Positions 45,201-55,942 of a DNA stretch of 64,000 bases are shown here, one piece after another (position 1 is the stretch's first letter; each line of letters starts with the position of its first letter). Made by a program: the position numbers and the translations under genes. Below the pieces are notes generated by a model. The model was not told the origin of the DNA, did no database searches, and saw only the letters and a list, made by a program, of their open reading frames with translations. The DNA comes from Phyllostachys edulis. Taxonomy: Eukaryota; Streptophyta; Magnoliopsida; Poales; Poaceae. Where the stretch lies: contig CM070559.1 in the NCBI GenBank assembly GCA_036346405.1, positions 43,700,518 to 43,764,517 on the forward strand. The letters are read 5' to 3'.

Positions 45201-45525
45201 GGAGTCTTCGCCAGCATTCGAGGAGGAGTTCGTCAAAGGTGCCTAATCGTGGGGTCTCGATCCCAGTCGGTTGCCTGTGGTGAATCGATGGGATGCATTG
45301 CCGTTCTGTTTCTCTTGCTTTATTTCTCTGTTAGCCTGCGTGGCTTAATAAATATAAACTTCGTAGTAAGGTCAAACCATTATTTATTAATCAAATTATT
45401 CGTTTATGTTATTATTAAGCTTGTGTGGATCGATATCAATCTTTGTTGACCTTGTGTGCACTAAGCGTGATCTGGACTAGTGCATTATACACGAGGGTCC
45501 AGAATTATATTTTTGGGTCCCGACA
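42300..45525 (+). mobile_element. Solo LTR (iv), plus orientation, inside the transposase gene
   Basis: It starts TGTAACATCCCAATTTTCTG and ends TTTTTGGGTCCCGACA, with duplication CAATC at 42295-42299 and 45526-45530. Length 3226 bp. Removing it and one duplication copy restores the reading frame of the transposase, so the insertion point is exact. It contains a TATA box (43020-43027), a GC-rich leader-like segment (42650-43560) and AT-rich flanks. No internal genes. It is the same family as LTR (i). Confidence 0.95.
43020..43027 (+). promoter_or_regulatory. TATA box of solo LTR (iv)
   Basis: TATAAATA in CCCTATAAATAGGACC, about 720 bp into the LTR, followed by C-rich leader sequence. A strong-looking core promoter reading toward the 3' half of the interrupted transposase gene. 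Confidence 0.65.
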
Positions 45526-46923
45526 CAATCTTGAGGCTGTGTTATTTCTTTAATTCAATTGCTCAGAAGGTCATCGATCCCCAAGGACTAGATGCTCTGC
45601 AGGCCGAGGTGGTGACGACTCTATGTCATCTTGAGTTGTATTTCCCTCCATTATTTTTTGATATCATGGTCCATCTCATTGTCCACCTTGTGAAAGAGAT
45701 AAAGATATGCGGCCTTGTGTTCCTACGTCATATGTACCCGTTCGAGAGGTACATGGGAATTCTCAAGTCCTACGTACGGAATCGATCTCGACCGGAGGGC
45801 AGCATCATCGAAGGTTATACAACCGAAGAGGTCATTGAGTTCTGCATCGACTACATGGCTCAGGTGGAACCAATAGGTGTACCTCTATCTCATCATGAGG
45901 GGAGACTGGATGGTATCGGGACCATCGGAAGGAAATCAATCACTCCCGATCTGGATACGTATGCTCAAGCCCATTTCACAGTCTTGCAACACATGACCCA
46001 AGTGTCTCCGTACATCGACGAGCACAAAGACATGGTGCATATGAATGTAATCGAGACGGTCGGAGGTTTGGATCACGAGAGAGCACAACCGTCGATTCAA
46101 CAAATAGTTAAAGTTGCGAATCATTGGGAGGTTATCAAGTGATGATACACTGCTATGGTTGGCAAAAGGGCCACAATTTACAATTGTCACATGGCAAGGA
46201 TACGACACAAATGGGTACACATTTTATACGGCGGCTCAGGATAGGAAGAGCCTGATCCGAATCAGCGGTGTCCGTGATAGATGCATTCAAGATGCCGATG
46301 GGCTGAGGAGCTCCTACTATGGGCAAATAAAGGAGATATGGGAACTCGACTCGTGCTTTTCAAGATCCCCCTATTTCGGTGTCGTTGGGTCCATCTCCCA
46401 CAGGTGAAGGTCGACAAGTATGGTGTCACTACCGTGGACCTTGAATGTGTCGGATACAAAGACGAACCATTCGTACTAGCTAACCAAGTTGTTCAAGTCT
46501 TCTATGTAACCGACCTGGCAAATAAGAAGCGCCAAGTAGTTATTCATGGAAAAAGGAGGATTGTTGGAGTTGAGAATGTAGTAGACGAGGAAGAATACAA
46601 TCAGTTTGATGGGTTGCCTCCTTTCGGAGACGGCATCAGGCTCGAGGGAGAACCCAGTGAGGAAGCTAGCTATATGCGCGTCGATTATCATGAAGGGCTA
46701 TATTTTAATTAAGAATTTACTCCATTGTAATTAATTTATTCCATAACATGAGACATGTTAATGTGGACTTGCCATGTGTTATCGACTTGTAATCTCTTAT
46801 ATATTTTGATGTCAACATGGAATTGTCATCTCTGATTTTGATGTCAATGTGGACTTCATTGTAATGTGGAATGATAATATTATGCGCTTGTAATAAACAG
46901 ACGATAAAAAAACCATATCCTTT

Positions 46924-47469
46924 TTACATCACAGATGATAAAAAAAGGATTAGCGATCCTATCTTAGCCTTCAAATCTTCATAAACCTTCTCGTCGGCTT
47001 CAGTGGTGGCGGGATCAGTGACTGTCAGATCAAACACCTCCACCTGTGACCTTACACGCTCGATTCGTGCTTGTAGCCGTTCGGACTCCGAAACCAAGCC
47101 CCATATAGCCTAGAGGCCATCAACCCTGGTCTCCTCCGTCTCAGCGAGGTCGACTCGCTCTCCTGCAATTCGGATGTTGTCCTCAACTCTCCGGGCTGCA
47201 TCCTCGGTGCGGACCAAGTAGTTCCATAGGACGATCTCCACGATGAGGTTTACTCGCCAAATGCCGCAGACCCTCGCATTGGTCCATCTAAGGAGGAGCT
47301 CCAGTTGACAGATGATGGCCGCTATGGTCTCCGGTAGATCGGAGGGCCTACAACGGATGACATTGCGAATGGAAGGCTTGTCCGCAGCTTGGACTAGGTT
47401 GTGACCAGAGAGGTGCGAGTAAACAAGCACAATGTAGGCCAATACAGCTGGCACGAGGGGGGAAGCCAT
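46924..47469 (-). pseudogene. CACTA-borne gene of unknown function, minus strand, one in-frame stop
   Basis: ATG at 47469 begins MASPLVPAVLAYIVLVYSHL, a hydrophobic N-terminal stretch. CRPSDLPETIAAIICQLELL and RRVEDNIRIAGERVDLAE follow. A TAG after EETRVDGL (codon 120) is followed in the same frame by AIWGLVSESERLQARIERV and a charged helix, ending at 46924. Without that stop the product is about 181 residues with a C-terminal coiled-coil-like half. I do not recognise a named domain. It is convergent with the transposase gene and divergent from the Ulp1-type gene, with the internal motif array between. An upstream in-frame ATG exists at 47496, but MASP looks the better start. Confidence 0.55.
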
Positions 47470-47694
47470 TTGGAGTTTGTGGAGAAAGGGGATCAAGAAG
47501 GTTCGTGAGAAATCCCTTGTAGAAGGGGATATCTATTTATAGAATGAGTACTAAAGCCGGAGCGGGAGACGAAGAGATATTTGGGAGCTGTAGCGACGTT
47601 GGAAAATGAAGAGACGAAGAGCCGTGCGATCGTGAGATGAAGAGACACACGTGGGAAAATGAAGAGACTTGATGTGGATAGGAATTTTCATCAG

Positions 47695-47911
47695 GTTATC
47701 ACAGACAGTTCTATTATGGAACCGTTTGTGATAAGGAATCACAGACGGTTCTATTGAGGAACCGTCTATGATATGAGTTTATCACAGACGGTTCTATTAA
47801 AGAACCATCTGTGATACGTTCCATATCACAGATGGTTCTTTAATAGAACCGTCTTTGGTTTATTTTCACAGACGGCTCCATAATAGAACCTTCTGTGATA
47901 GGCCTTTATAA
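47695..47911. repeat. Internal array of the CACTA subterminal motif
   Basis: About ten copies of TCACAGACGGTT or AACCGTCTGTGAT in alternating orientation, the same motif as at both ends but located in the middle of the element. There is no CACTA tip here. It lies between the start of the minus-strand gene (47469) and the leader of the plus-strand Ulp1-type gene. Confidence 0.9.
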
Positions 47912-49189
47912 CCCTAGGGCTCGCCCATTCATCTCTCCAGTGCTGCCCATTCATCTCCCCAGTGCCCTTAGCCCACTCAGCTCTCGCTCCTTTGCCTCCT
48001 CTAGGGCTCGCCCATTCACCTCCCCGTAAGCCCCGACACCGCCGCCTTCGACCTCAACGCCGCCGCCCCCGACATCGACGACGCTGCCGCCGCCTCGACG
48101 TGCGGCCTCCTCCCCGTGTCGGCGTCCTCCCTCTGCACCGGCCTCCTCCCCGCGCCGTCCTCCTCCCCCTGTCAGCCTCCTTCCCTTCACCGGCCTCCTC
48201 CCCGCGGCCCCCTCCCCTGCACCGGCCTCCTCCCTGCGTCGGCCTCCTCCTTGCACCATGAGTTCTTGTGTGGCATCCTCTCAGTGAGTATTCCTATATT
48301 ATGTTTGTGCATCACTTTGGCTATATACTTATGTGCTGGATTGGCTTCAAATTCTATATTAGATTGTGCACTGAGAGATAGCAAAGTGGTTATATAGGCT
48401 CGGTTGATCAGCTCTGTGATAAAATGTCAAATCTGAAATCAATTTGATAATTGGGAACAATCTTGAGGTAAAACTATTGCTTTCTGTTATTAGGTTTAAT
48501 ATATAGCTTTATTCCTTTTGGTTGTCAGTTCTGCATAGTTCAGATTATCCTTGTATGAGCTAGTTGATCTTTGTGAGATACTTACATAGTTATTCTCAAT
48601 ATGTGGATAATCCTCTTTGCTGAAATGATATTGTGATTATCTTGATATCATTGCTCTTTTCTGTTTTTCATAACAGATTGTCTTCTGTTGTCTCGGTGGA
48701 TATATTCACTCTGATAGTCTTTGATAATCTGTGAACTGAAAGTTTATTTTGCTACCGTGAGATAAATTTGACATTCAACAGGAAAGTTTTAGGTTTAGCT
48801 CAAGATCTGTTTGATAATTGTTAAATTTGATTAGTGAAGATATATTGACTGATGTACTGATATTGCAAAGGTTAAATCCTTTGCATCCAGCATACTAGAT
48901 GAGATGGCAAAGACTTGTTCTTTTGTAACTCTCCTTCTGAGAGCACAAACTATCATCAATCTTTTGCAACTCTGTGCTTATTTCATTCATATACATGTGG
49001 TATATGTTTAGCATTTCAATCGATTTAAATGACTTGAATGATTTACATTTGATTATGTTAATTTGGTCATTTAAATGCTGTTGAATTAATGCTTAATTGT
49101 TTCATATTTATGCTGGAATTAATTATTATAATTTGCTAATATTGCACATGTTGAGCGTATGTAACTTATATAGATAACAAGTAAGCGAG
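47912..49189 (+). other. Leader and first intron-like region of the Ulp1-type gene
   Basis: 47930-48270 is C-rich, with repeated 'caccggcctcctcccc' units (48125-48250) and small open frames without domains. A possible splice donor (CAGTGAGTATTCC) lies near 48279. 48290-49180 is AT-rich, as expected for a long leader intron. Confidence 0.45.
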
Positions 49190-52100
49190 ATGGCAGAGGC
49201 GCAGTCTTTGGCGCCGTGACCGACGCCACAGATGGTAGAGGCGCTGTCTTCGCCGCCGTCACCGACGCCGCCTAATGTGTCTCGATTTCCGTTGACGATA
49301 ATGATACGTAAGTAAGATGGCAGAGGAAAATCGAAAATGCATACGGGCCGACTGATCATCACGGAGATCAATGACGTTGGGATCCCTCTGAGTCCCCAGA
49401 GATCAGCGGCGAGATTCCAGACCATCTGTGGGATACTTGCAAGGGAACGGATCCCCATCACCACACCAAGCTGGAAGTCTCTGACGAAAGAACAGAGAGG
49501 CGCGCTGTGGACAGAACTTTCAAGCAAGTTCACTATCCCAGAAGCAGACATAGCACACGTGGAACGACATGCGTTGCTCTCGATGGATCACGCGTGGAGG
49601 ACCTTCAAGAGCAATCTTGTCATGAAGTACGTGAACACGGGTGAGACGCCCTTCGCGAAGTATGGATTCTTGACGCGAGAAACATGGGACGCCTTTGTGG
49701 CTATGGAGATGACAGCCGAATTTAAGGAGCAAAGTGCAGCGCACTAAGCTCTCTAGACACGAAACACTCACCCCCACAGACTCGGCACCGCTGGGTACGT
49801 GGCTAAATCTATGGAATGGGCGAAGGAGGAGAACGCAACTGGGCCATTTCCTGAGATCACAGACCCATATGCCCTAAGCTGGTTAAAAGCTAGGGCAAAA
49901 GTCTCGTCTTCGGGCAGCATCTCTTTCACAAACCCGGCAGACCAGGAAGTGTCCCAACGTGTGGTAAATATGTCGAACTACCTAGTTGTTAATAAGTCCA
50001 TAAATTCATAGTGTCTATAATAACATGATGACCTCTTGCAGCGTGAATTGACTGCCCAAACTTTCCAAGGCTCCAGCAGACAGGGAGAAGGATATACTAT
50101 CTACGACCCTGTGAAACAAGGAGCACTCGGGTCGCACGCGAGGCCTTGGGGTTAACGTACCTTGGAGTTATGGATTCGCAGACGACTACTGCACGTATAG
50201 GAGTAGGAAGAGATCCAAGGTCGTGCACGAGGACCGGTTGGTACAGATGATTACTGCAAAATTTTAAGGATAGATAACATCATTGCAGGATTAAATGAAT
50301 CAACTCCTGAGCTAGTCGCAAGCCGCCCCCGTTAATTTGGGAGCCAGTCATCCTCGACATCGGAGTAGCGTCGCGTCCACGCATAATTCTGAACATGACG
50401 ATGTCCAATTACCGATAGACGACATCAAGGTAATGTACATATATGGAATGCACTAAAGATAGGCCTATAGGACGCCTTAGCTAATTGCGTATCATTTTGT
50501 AGGAGTCGACGCCTTGCAAGCTCCAAGTGAGGATGGTTGGGTCCATTTCTATTGAGTCTGGACGGGGGATGGTGTATCCATACCAAGAAGGAGCAGTGCA
50601 GCACGGTGCCCAGCTGGCGCAGGGTTACGCTAGGGTCCAGGTGGACATGGTACATAACCATTTCATGGCCGTCCTGCTGGAGATTCGCCCGAACAAAGAC
50701 ATCATAACACTAGGGGATGCCAGGCATATTTTTATCCAGTGGCCCAAGAAGGACATCACCCTGGTCCCAGCAGCGCCACGATCTCGACACGACCATTCGT
50801 CTCCAACAGGACCCTCGATGACTCCACCTCATCCTTCGCCTCAGAAGGCCACCTCATCGGTTCCTGTAGAGAAGACGCCGACGGAACAAGAAAAGCGTCC
50901 CGCCGTATCGGTTCCTGGGTCGTCTCACAGGAAGACGCTGCCAGTCATTAAGGGCAAATTGAAATCGATGAACATTAAGGCGCCTCCCAAGTCTGGGAAG
51001 TCCGAGAAGTACTCCATCGGAAAACCGTTTTGCTCCGACACAGTATTAACCCGCGCTGGATTTGCTTGTTAGGCTTTGTATACCTGGTACATGCGAAAGA
51101 CCGAAAAGAAGGGGTACAATATTGGAATCACCGTCAGATACAAGGATGAACATTTTTTCAACAGGTTGGGCAACTTCGTCATGGGCTTCAACGACTTATA
51201 TGACCTATTCAACCTCGTTGGCCTCGACGCCTCACTTCTACGATGTTGGATACTGTAAGTGTGTACAATCAAGTTCTACATTCACGTAATACTGATAAAT
51301 ATCACAACTCATTGCTTATGTATAGATACATGACGAAAAATGCCCGGACATGGCGAGAACTGGTGGGTTTCCTCGACCCACACGTGGTATCTATGCAAAC
51401 CATCGAAACAGACCCGTCCTTCATCGAGAAATACATAACGGCAGCATTGCTTTGTCAAGACAACCAGGACTACATAGTGGTGCCCTACAACCAGGGGTAA
51501 GTGCTTCAATACTTGCTATACAAATTCCATTTGTACTTTATACGCAGCACGAACTTAGGTTTAATGACTATAGCGACATACATGAGTAGGTACCACTGGA
51601 TCCTTTTAGTCATTATACCAAAGAGGAATAAGGTGATATACCTTGATTCCCTAGTCAGAAACAACCACGACTTCAGCATTCTAGAAGGAATACTCGACAG
51701 GTATGCTCATTTCCTCCATACATAACTCTATTGTAGTCTTCCTTCGTTTGAAATGGCCGAGGATAACTTTTTGGAATCATGTAGTTCGTTCATCGCCTAT
51801 GTTGGCCAAAAAGGAGCATACAATGGATCGAACGCCCAACTAACACACATGATGAAATTTCCGGTACGCGCTACAACACAATAATCCTATATCATACTTC
51901 ATAATAATGCATCTCGAACTAACTATACCTATATATGTAATTATGTTTTTTTGTAGTGCCGCCAGCAAAAAAATGATGAGCTATGTGCAATCTACATTTG
52001 CTATCATATGCAGCAAATCATTAGTGCTAAGAAGAAGGATCCCGAGGTTTGTCAATCTCGAAATAATTATTTCCTAATTATAAATTTACATATATATGCT

Positions 52101-52255
52101 TACCACTTTGCACTTGCTAGCGACAGAACTTAATGATAGATTTAGATGGACTCGATGGGCAAGAGATCATGGACGTTCGAGGGAAGCTCTGCGCCTTTAT
52201 CATGTCAGATATCGTTAACGACAAAGGAGAGTTTCACCCCGTCGACACCTCTTAA
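49190..52255 (+). pseudogene. CACTA second gene: plant transposase (Ptta/En/Spm-like) region fused to a Ulp1-like C48 cysteine protease
   Basis: The first exons read EINDVGIPLSPQRSAARFQT, LTKEQRGALWTELSSKFTIP and, after a stop at 49745, a segment with HRLGTAGYVAKSMEWAKEEN, matching the En/Spm-like plant transposase family. Later comes VPWSYGFADDYCTYRSRKRS (50157-50217). A long exon from about 50503 (GYARVQVDMVHNHFMAVLLE) has one TAG at 51070-51072. The protease follows, split by four or five short introns with GT-AG borders (51256-51325, 51498-51589, 51700-51735, 51863-51957, 52047-52121). His is in YHWILLVI, Asp in YLDSL and Cys in NDELCAIYICYHM. It ends GEFHPVDTS with TAA at 52253-52255. 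The protease part has all three catalytic residues in order. Such fused genes are common in rice CACTA elements; the protease role is unknown. Confidence 0.85.
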
Positions 52256-52477
52256 GCACTTGTAAACAATTGACTCAATTGTAATCCAATTGTAACTATA
52301 GCGACAATACTTGAACAAATTCGATCTTTTGTAATTTATTTTGAGTAATAATCACTTTGAGTTGTCAACAATTGATTATCTGTGATGTATTTGTTTTCTG
52401 CCTGCTTGTTTTCAGACGGCATGGCTAGCAATTCTTGAGGCTAGCCAAAAATCGAAAAAAAGTAGTTAGGGTAAAGA

Positions 52478-52869
52478 GCTATCACAGACGGTTTTTTGTT
52501 GAAATCGTCTGTGAAAGCATGGTATCATAGACGATTTCCATTAAAAACCGTCTGTGATACGTAGCATATTACAGACGGTTCTATTTAGAAACCGTCTGTG
52601 ATGTTAAAAAAATATCACAGACGGTTTGTAAATAGAACCGTCTGTGATATTTTTGAATATCACAGACGGTTTCTAAATAGAACCGTCTGTGATATGCTAC
52701 GTATCACAAATAGTTTTTAATGGAAACCGTCTGTGTTCTGAGTATCACAGATGGTTTTTGAACCGTCTGTGATAACCGACGTTATGACAGACGAACAAAT
52801 TCAGACGGTTCAAAAACCGTCTGTGATGACGGTTCCGAACCGTCTGTGATGAGGCTGTATGTAGTAGTG
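52478..52869. repeat. Right subterminal motif array and end of the CACTA element
   Basis: About fifteen copies of ATCACAGACGGTT / AACCGTCTGTGAT in alternating orientation, with long hairpin pairs (for example around 52566-52690). It ends GTAGTAGTG at 52869. Confidence 0.92.
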
Positions 52870-53578
52870 ACTACAAAAAATCAGGCACAAAAGTGCTGCA
52901 CCTGCCTGCAGTTCATGAGGGATGGGGTTCCTACGCTCCCGCACCAAGCATGGGTGCACATGCACCCGCCGCAGCCGCAGTCGGTGACGGTGTAAGCCCA
53001 CCGTCACGACAAGTGATGGTGTACTACTGCCCACTACCGCCGCCTCGTCCAAAGAATCATTGTTGCGTCAAGGAGATTGTGCTTGCTGCGCCATGATTTC
53101 ATGTGAAAAAATTTGTGTAATTTTTTTGGTACATGTGATAATACATTTGAAGCTGCGAGTGCGAGGTAAAAAACGGGAAGAAAAAATTCAAAGAAAAAAG
53201 TGCTATCGGCTGAATTTTTTTAAATTGTTAAATAGTGTGTATACAATATTTCAAATAATGTCAAATAGTATTCAAATAGCGCAAAAATTCAAATTTTTAA
53301 CAAAATTCACCGTCGGCCGATCCTCATCGTGCCCCAGGGGCACGTCACTGCCTTGTTCATGCCCCTGGGGGGCAGACTTCACCTTGTCCGTGCCCCTGGG
53401 GCACGGTGGAGGTATGTCCATTCCCAGCGGCACAGTGGAGGCAAGTCCGATCCCCAGGGGCACGAACAAGTCATGTGTCACGTCTGTGCTTGTCTGTTGT
53501 GCCATTTTTAAAATTGATTAGGAGAAGGAACTAGTTTTGCTATTCATACGCCAACATTGCCAAATGCGCCAAAAACTC
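52870..53578 (-). repeat. Right arm of the fold-back element
   Basis: Inverse complement of the left arm. Best-conserved parts are the tip (53520-53578), the GTGCCCCTGGGGCACG palindromes (53328-53465) and 53000-53200. Flanked on the right by GTACGTCTG. Confidence 0.8.
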
Positions 53579-53655
53579 GTACGTCTGTTGCTCCTTGTAC
53601 TACAATATATGCAATGCAACCACCTAGCTGGCTGAAGAATCTAGACCCATTATTA

Positions 53656-55887
53656 TGAGTTAATGGATTATTTTGGTAATTAATGACAATCGTCTTTTGG
53701 AACTAACATTTTCCATGGTTGGATAAATATGTTATGTTCTATGATGATGAAGACTTTGGATGACATCATGAGTTGATCATCATCAAGTCAAGACTCTGGA
53801 TGAAGGAGATCATTATGTATTGATGATATTGAAGTAAAGAGTTTGGAGTAAAGAATGCATCATGTGTTGATGCGTATCAAGATCTCGAAGAGGAGATGAT
53901 CATGAGTTGATCATCAAGTCAAGAGAAGACCTATCATGTGTTGATGGAGGTTAAGTGAAAGAGTGCATCATAGGTTTATGCATATTCAAGTCAAGAACTT
54001 GAAGTAAATGAAAACATCATGTGTTGATGATTATCAAGTCAATGACCCGGTCTTGAAGAGAAGATGTGCATCATCAAGCTTCAAGTGAATATGCAAGACA
54101 AAGGTATGACTAGCTCGGGCTAAGGATGTGTTCCTAGTCTTTTACCGGTCTTAGTGTTTGGTTGGAAGACTGGATTGCTAGTATAGGTTGTCGTACTATT
54201 AAGAGGGGTCTTGACTAGTAGCTTGAGAGTGTCATGTGTTGATGGCTCGTTGTGCTTTCTCTAGCTCTCGTTAGCGTGTTGTGAGTATTTGCGAATGTGT
54301 TTTGCCAATAGTCGAGGCTCATGCATAATCCTTGTAGCATGTGACTTTAGTTTGCGAATGTGTTTTGCAAATAGTCGAGGCACATGCATAATCCTTGTAG
54401 CATGTGACTTTAGTTTGTGAATGTGTTTTGCAAATGGTTTAAGTCAATGTACCTTATTCCTTGTGGTGTAATTCTAAAAGTTGGCAAATGTACATTGCAA
54501 CTTGTTTAGAATCTCGCCTTTAACCCTTGTTTGCATCGCGTATTAATTGGCAAATGTGTTTTGCAAATGGAGTTGATGCGGAATGCAAAAATCCTTATTT
54601 TATCAGCTCTGGAGGTCAGACCGTAGGCCTTTGGGTGGTCTGATCGGTTCTTGAAAGGTTAACCGGGCTATGTGTCGGTTACTTTGTTTTGGTGGTCTAA
54701 CCGCCATGGTTGACCGGTCTAACTGGTGGTGTGCAACCGGTCTGACTGCCATGTGTTGGTCGGTCTGACCAGGCCTTCGGGTTAAGTGTCCCGGTTAGCT
54801 TTTTCTAGAGAATGCACTTTTCTAGTTTTGGGACCCCGGTCTGACCACCATGTGTTGGCCGGTCTGACCGGACCTCTGGGTCAAGTGACCTGGTTAGCTT
54901 TTTCCAGAGAAGGTGTTTTTCTGGAATAGCTCTTTGTTATGTTGAGTGGTCTGACCGCACCCTTGGTGGTCTGACCGGGTTGTATGGTCTGACCAACTAT
55001 TGGTTGATGGTCAGTCCGGACATGTGTCCAACATTTAGTTTTATAGCCGTTGGAGCATGGGCGGTCTGACCGGCCATTGGTTGACGGTGGCTTCACTGAT
55101 TTTCCGCAGATTATCTTCTAAACGGCTAGTTTTTGTGTGTGGGCTATAAATACCCACCTTGGCCAGTTGTGGAGGTGTTGTTGCTTGTGCTATTCATTCC
55201 CTTGAGCAAAGAGCAAGCCCTCTCATCTCTTATATGCATGTGTTGCACTTAGTGAGCTTAGAGAGCAAACCCTAAGTGCATGTGTTACATTAGATAGTGG
55301 ATTGTATATCCATTGAACTTATACATTTGATTCGTTCAAGTGAGCGTCTCCGACTTGTTACGCTTGGGGTTTGCCGACACCTAGACGGCTTGGAGGAGTT
55401 GCGCCGGTGATCTTCTACAAGAAGGTTGTGAGAAGACCCGAGCGGTTGTGAGTGGTTTGGTGCTCGCCATCTCCGGAGTGGAGGAAGAGCAACCCCGAGT
55501 GGATCGAGGTGTTTGGTTCGTATTGGAGCCGGTCCAAGTGACTGGACTTACCTCGAAGGTGTTGGCTCAATTATGGAGTCGGTCCAATTTGGTTGGGCTT
55601 ACCTCAACATGGATTAGGGGAGATCGGCAAGTCTTCGAACACCATGGTAAACCATCACCGTGTTATTGTGGTTTGTTCTCTTGTGTTTTACTTTGTGCTA
55701 TTTACATTCCTTGTATTAAATTGCTTATATGTTGTTGGTGCACTTAGTAAAGATTAGTTGATTTAGGTTTTAATTGTGCAAAACCGTATTGTTGTTAGCT
55801 TCCGCATTAGAAATCGGTTTTTAGCCAAAAAAAAAGTTTTTAAAACCGCCTATTCACTCCCCTCTAGTTGGCCCTCTCAATATTACA
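53656..55887 (+). repeat. Left LTR of the gag-only Copia-type element
   Basis: Begins TGAGTTAATGGATTATTTTG and ends CTCTCAATATTACA. Contains two near-copies of a ~75-bp unit (ATGCATAATCCTTGTAGCATG, 54320-54420), numerous 'ggtctgaccgg' motifs (54600-55090), a TATA region at 55141-55157 and an R/U5-like 3' end. TATTA at 53651-53655 would be the left target duplication; the right copy lies outside the window. Confidence 0.75.
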
Positions 55888-55902
55888 AGTAGTACCAGAG
55901 CT
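55888..55902 (+). other. Probable primer-binding site
   Basis: AGTAGTACCAGAGCTT follows the LTR end and resembles the initiator-methionine tRNA site TGGTATCAGAGC with two changes. Confidence 0.55.
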
Positions 55903-55942
55903 TGATCTCTCTTTCATTAAGACTTAACTGTCTAGAAAGTAA

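Larger units (their letters stand above)
40616..46712 (+). pseudogene. CACTA transposase TNP2-type (transposase-associated domain, TNP2 core, DUF4218, DUF4216), interrupted
   Basis: The start equivalent is at 40616 (ATA in place of ATG) before DRNWMYGVNRVSQEYINGV, the transposase-associated domain. A TAG at 40700-40702 breaks it. The frame from 40706 runs to 41360. TNP2-core sequence follows in pieces: MNPFGNMSSRHSTW and LPPWLCMNQKYILMSLLIEG (41580-41730), then an internal deletion, then EVRHCIDVMHVEKNVCDS (41890-41950) and YLPPACYTLSKAEENELCQR. The coding sequence is cut at 42299 by solo LTR (iv) and resumes in the same frame at 45531 with the DUF4218-like region (CHLELYFPPLFFDIMVHL, HMYPFERYMG). 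Frameshifts near 46130 and 46350 precede a DUF4216 region (FRCRWVHLPQVKVDKYGVT) that ends at 46712. The role was cutting and joining of CACTA ends. Confidence 0.92.
39758..52869 (+). mobile_element. CACTA (En/Spm) transposon with transposase and Ulp1-type genes, degenerate
   Basis: The left end is CACTACTACAAAACAAAC and the right end TGTAGTAGTG; inverted, that is CACTACTACA. Duplication ACT is at 39755-39757 and 52870-52872. Subterminal TCACAGACGGTT arrays are at 39792-40115 and 52478-52856, with an additional internal array at 47695-47911. Genes are TNP2-type transposase (plus), an unknown gene (minus) and a TNP1/Ulp1-type gene (plus). Total 13.1 kb, or about 9.9 kb without the solo LTR at 42300-45525. 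All genes have stops or gaps, so it is no longer autonomous. Confidence 0.93.
39109..53578. mobile_element. Fold-back element with MULE-like ends, split by a CACTA element
   Basis: Long inverted arms (39109-39757 and 52870-53578) begin GAGTTTTTTTTTGGCATTTG and, inverted, GAGTTTTTGGCGCATTTGGC. Direct flanks GTACTTCTG (39100-39108) and GTACGTCTG (53579-53587) match at eight of nine bases. A 9-bp duplication and ends starting with G are characteristic of Mutator-like elements. The arms extend about 0.65 kb, almost to the centre. Without the CACTA insertion the element would be about 1.36 kb of nearly pure inverted repeat, with no coding capacity. Confidence 0.82.

Noticed and set aside
42300..45525. 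Host gene in the GC-rich part of the solo LTR (frames at 42686-43110 and 43170-43582)
   Set aside because: These frames lie in the leader-like GC-rich segment that recurs in all five LTR copies, with no domain and overlapping frames on both strands.
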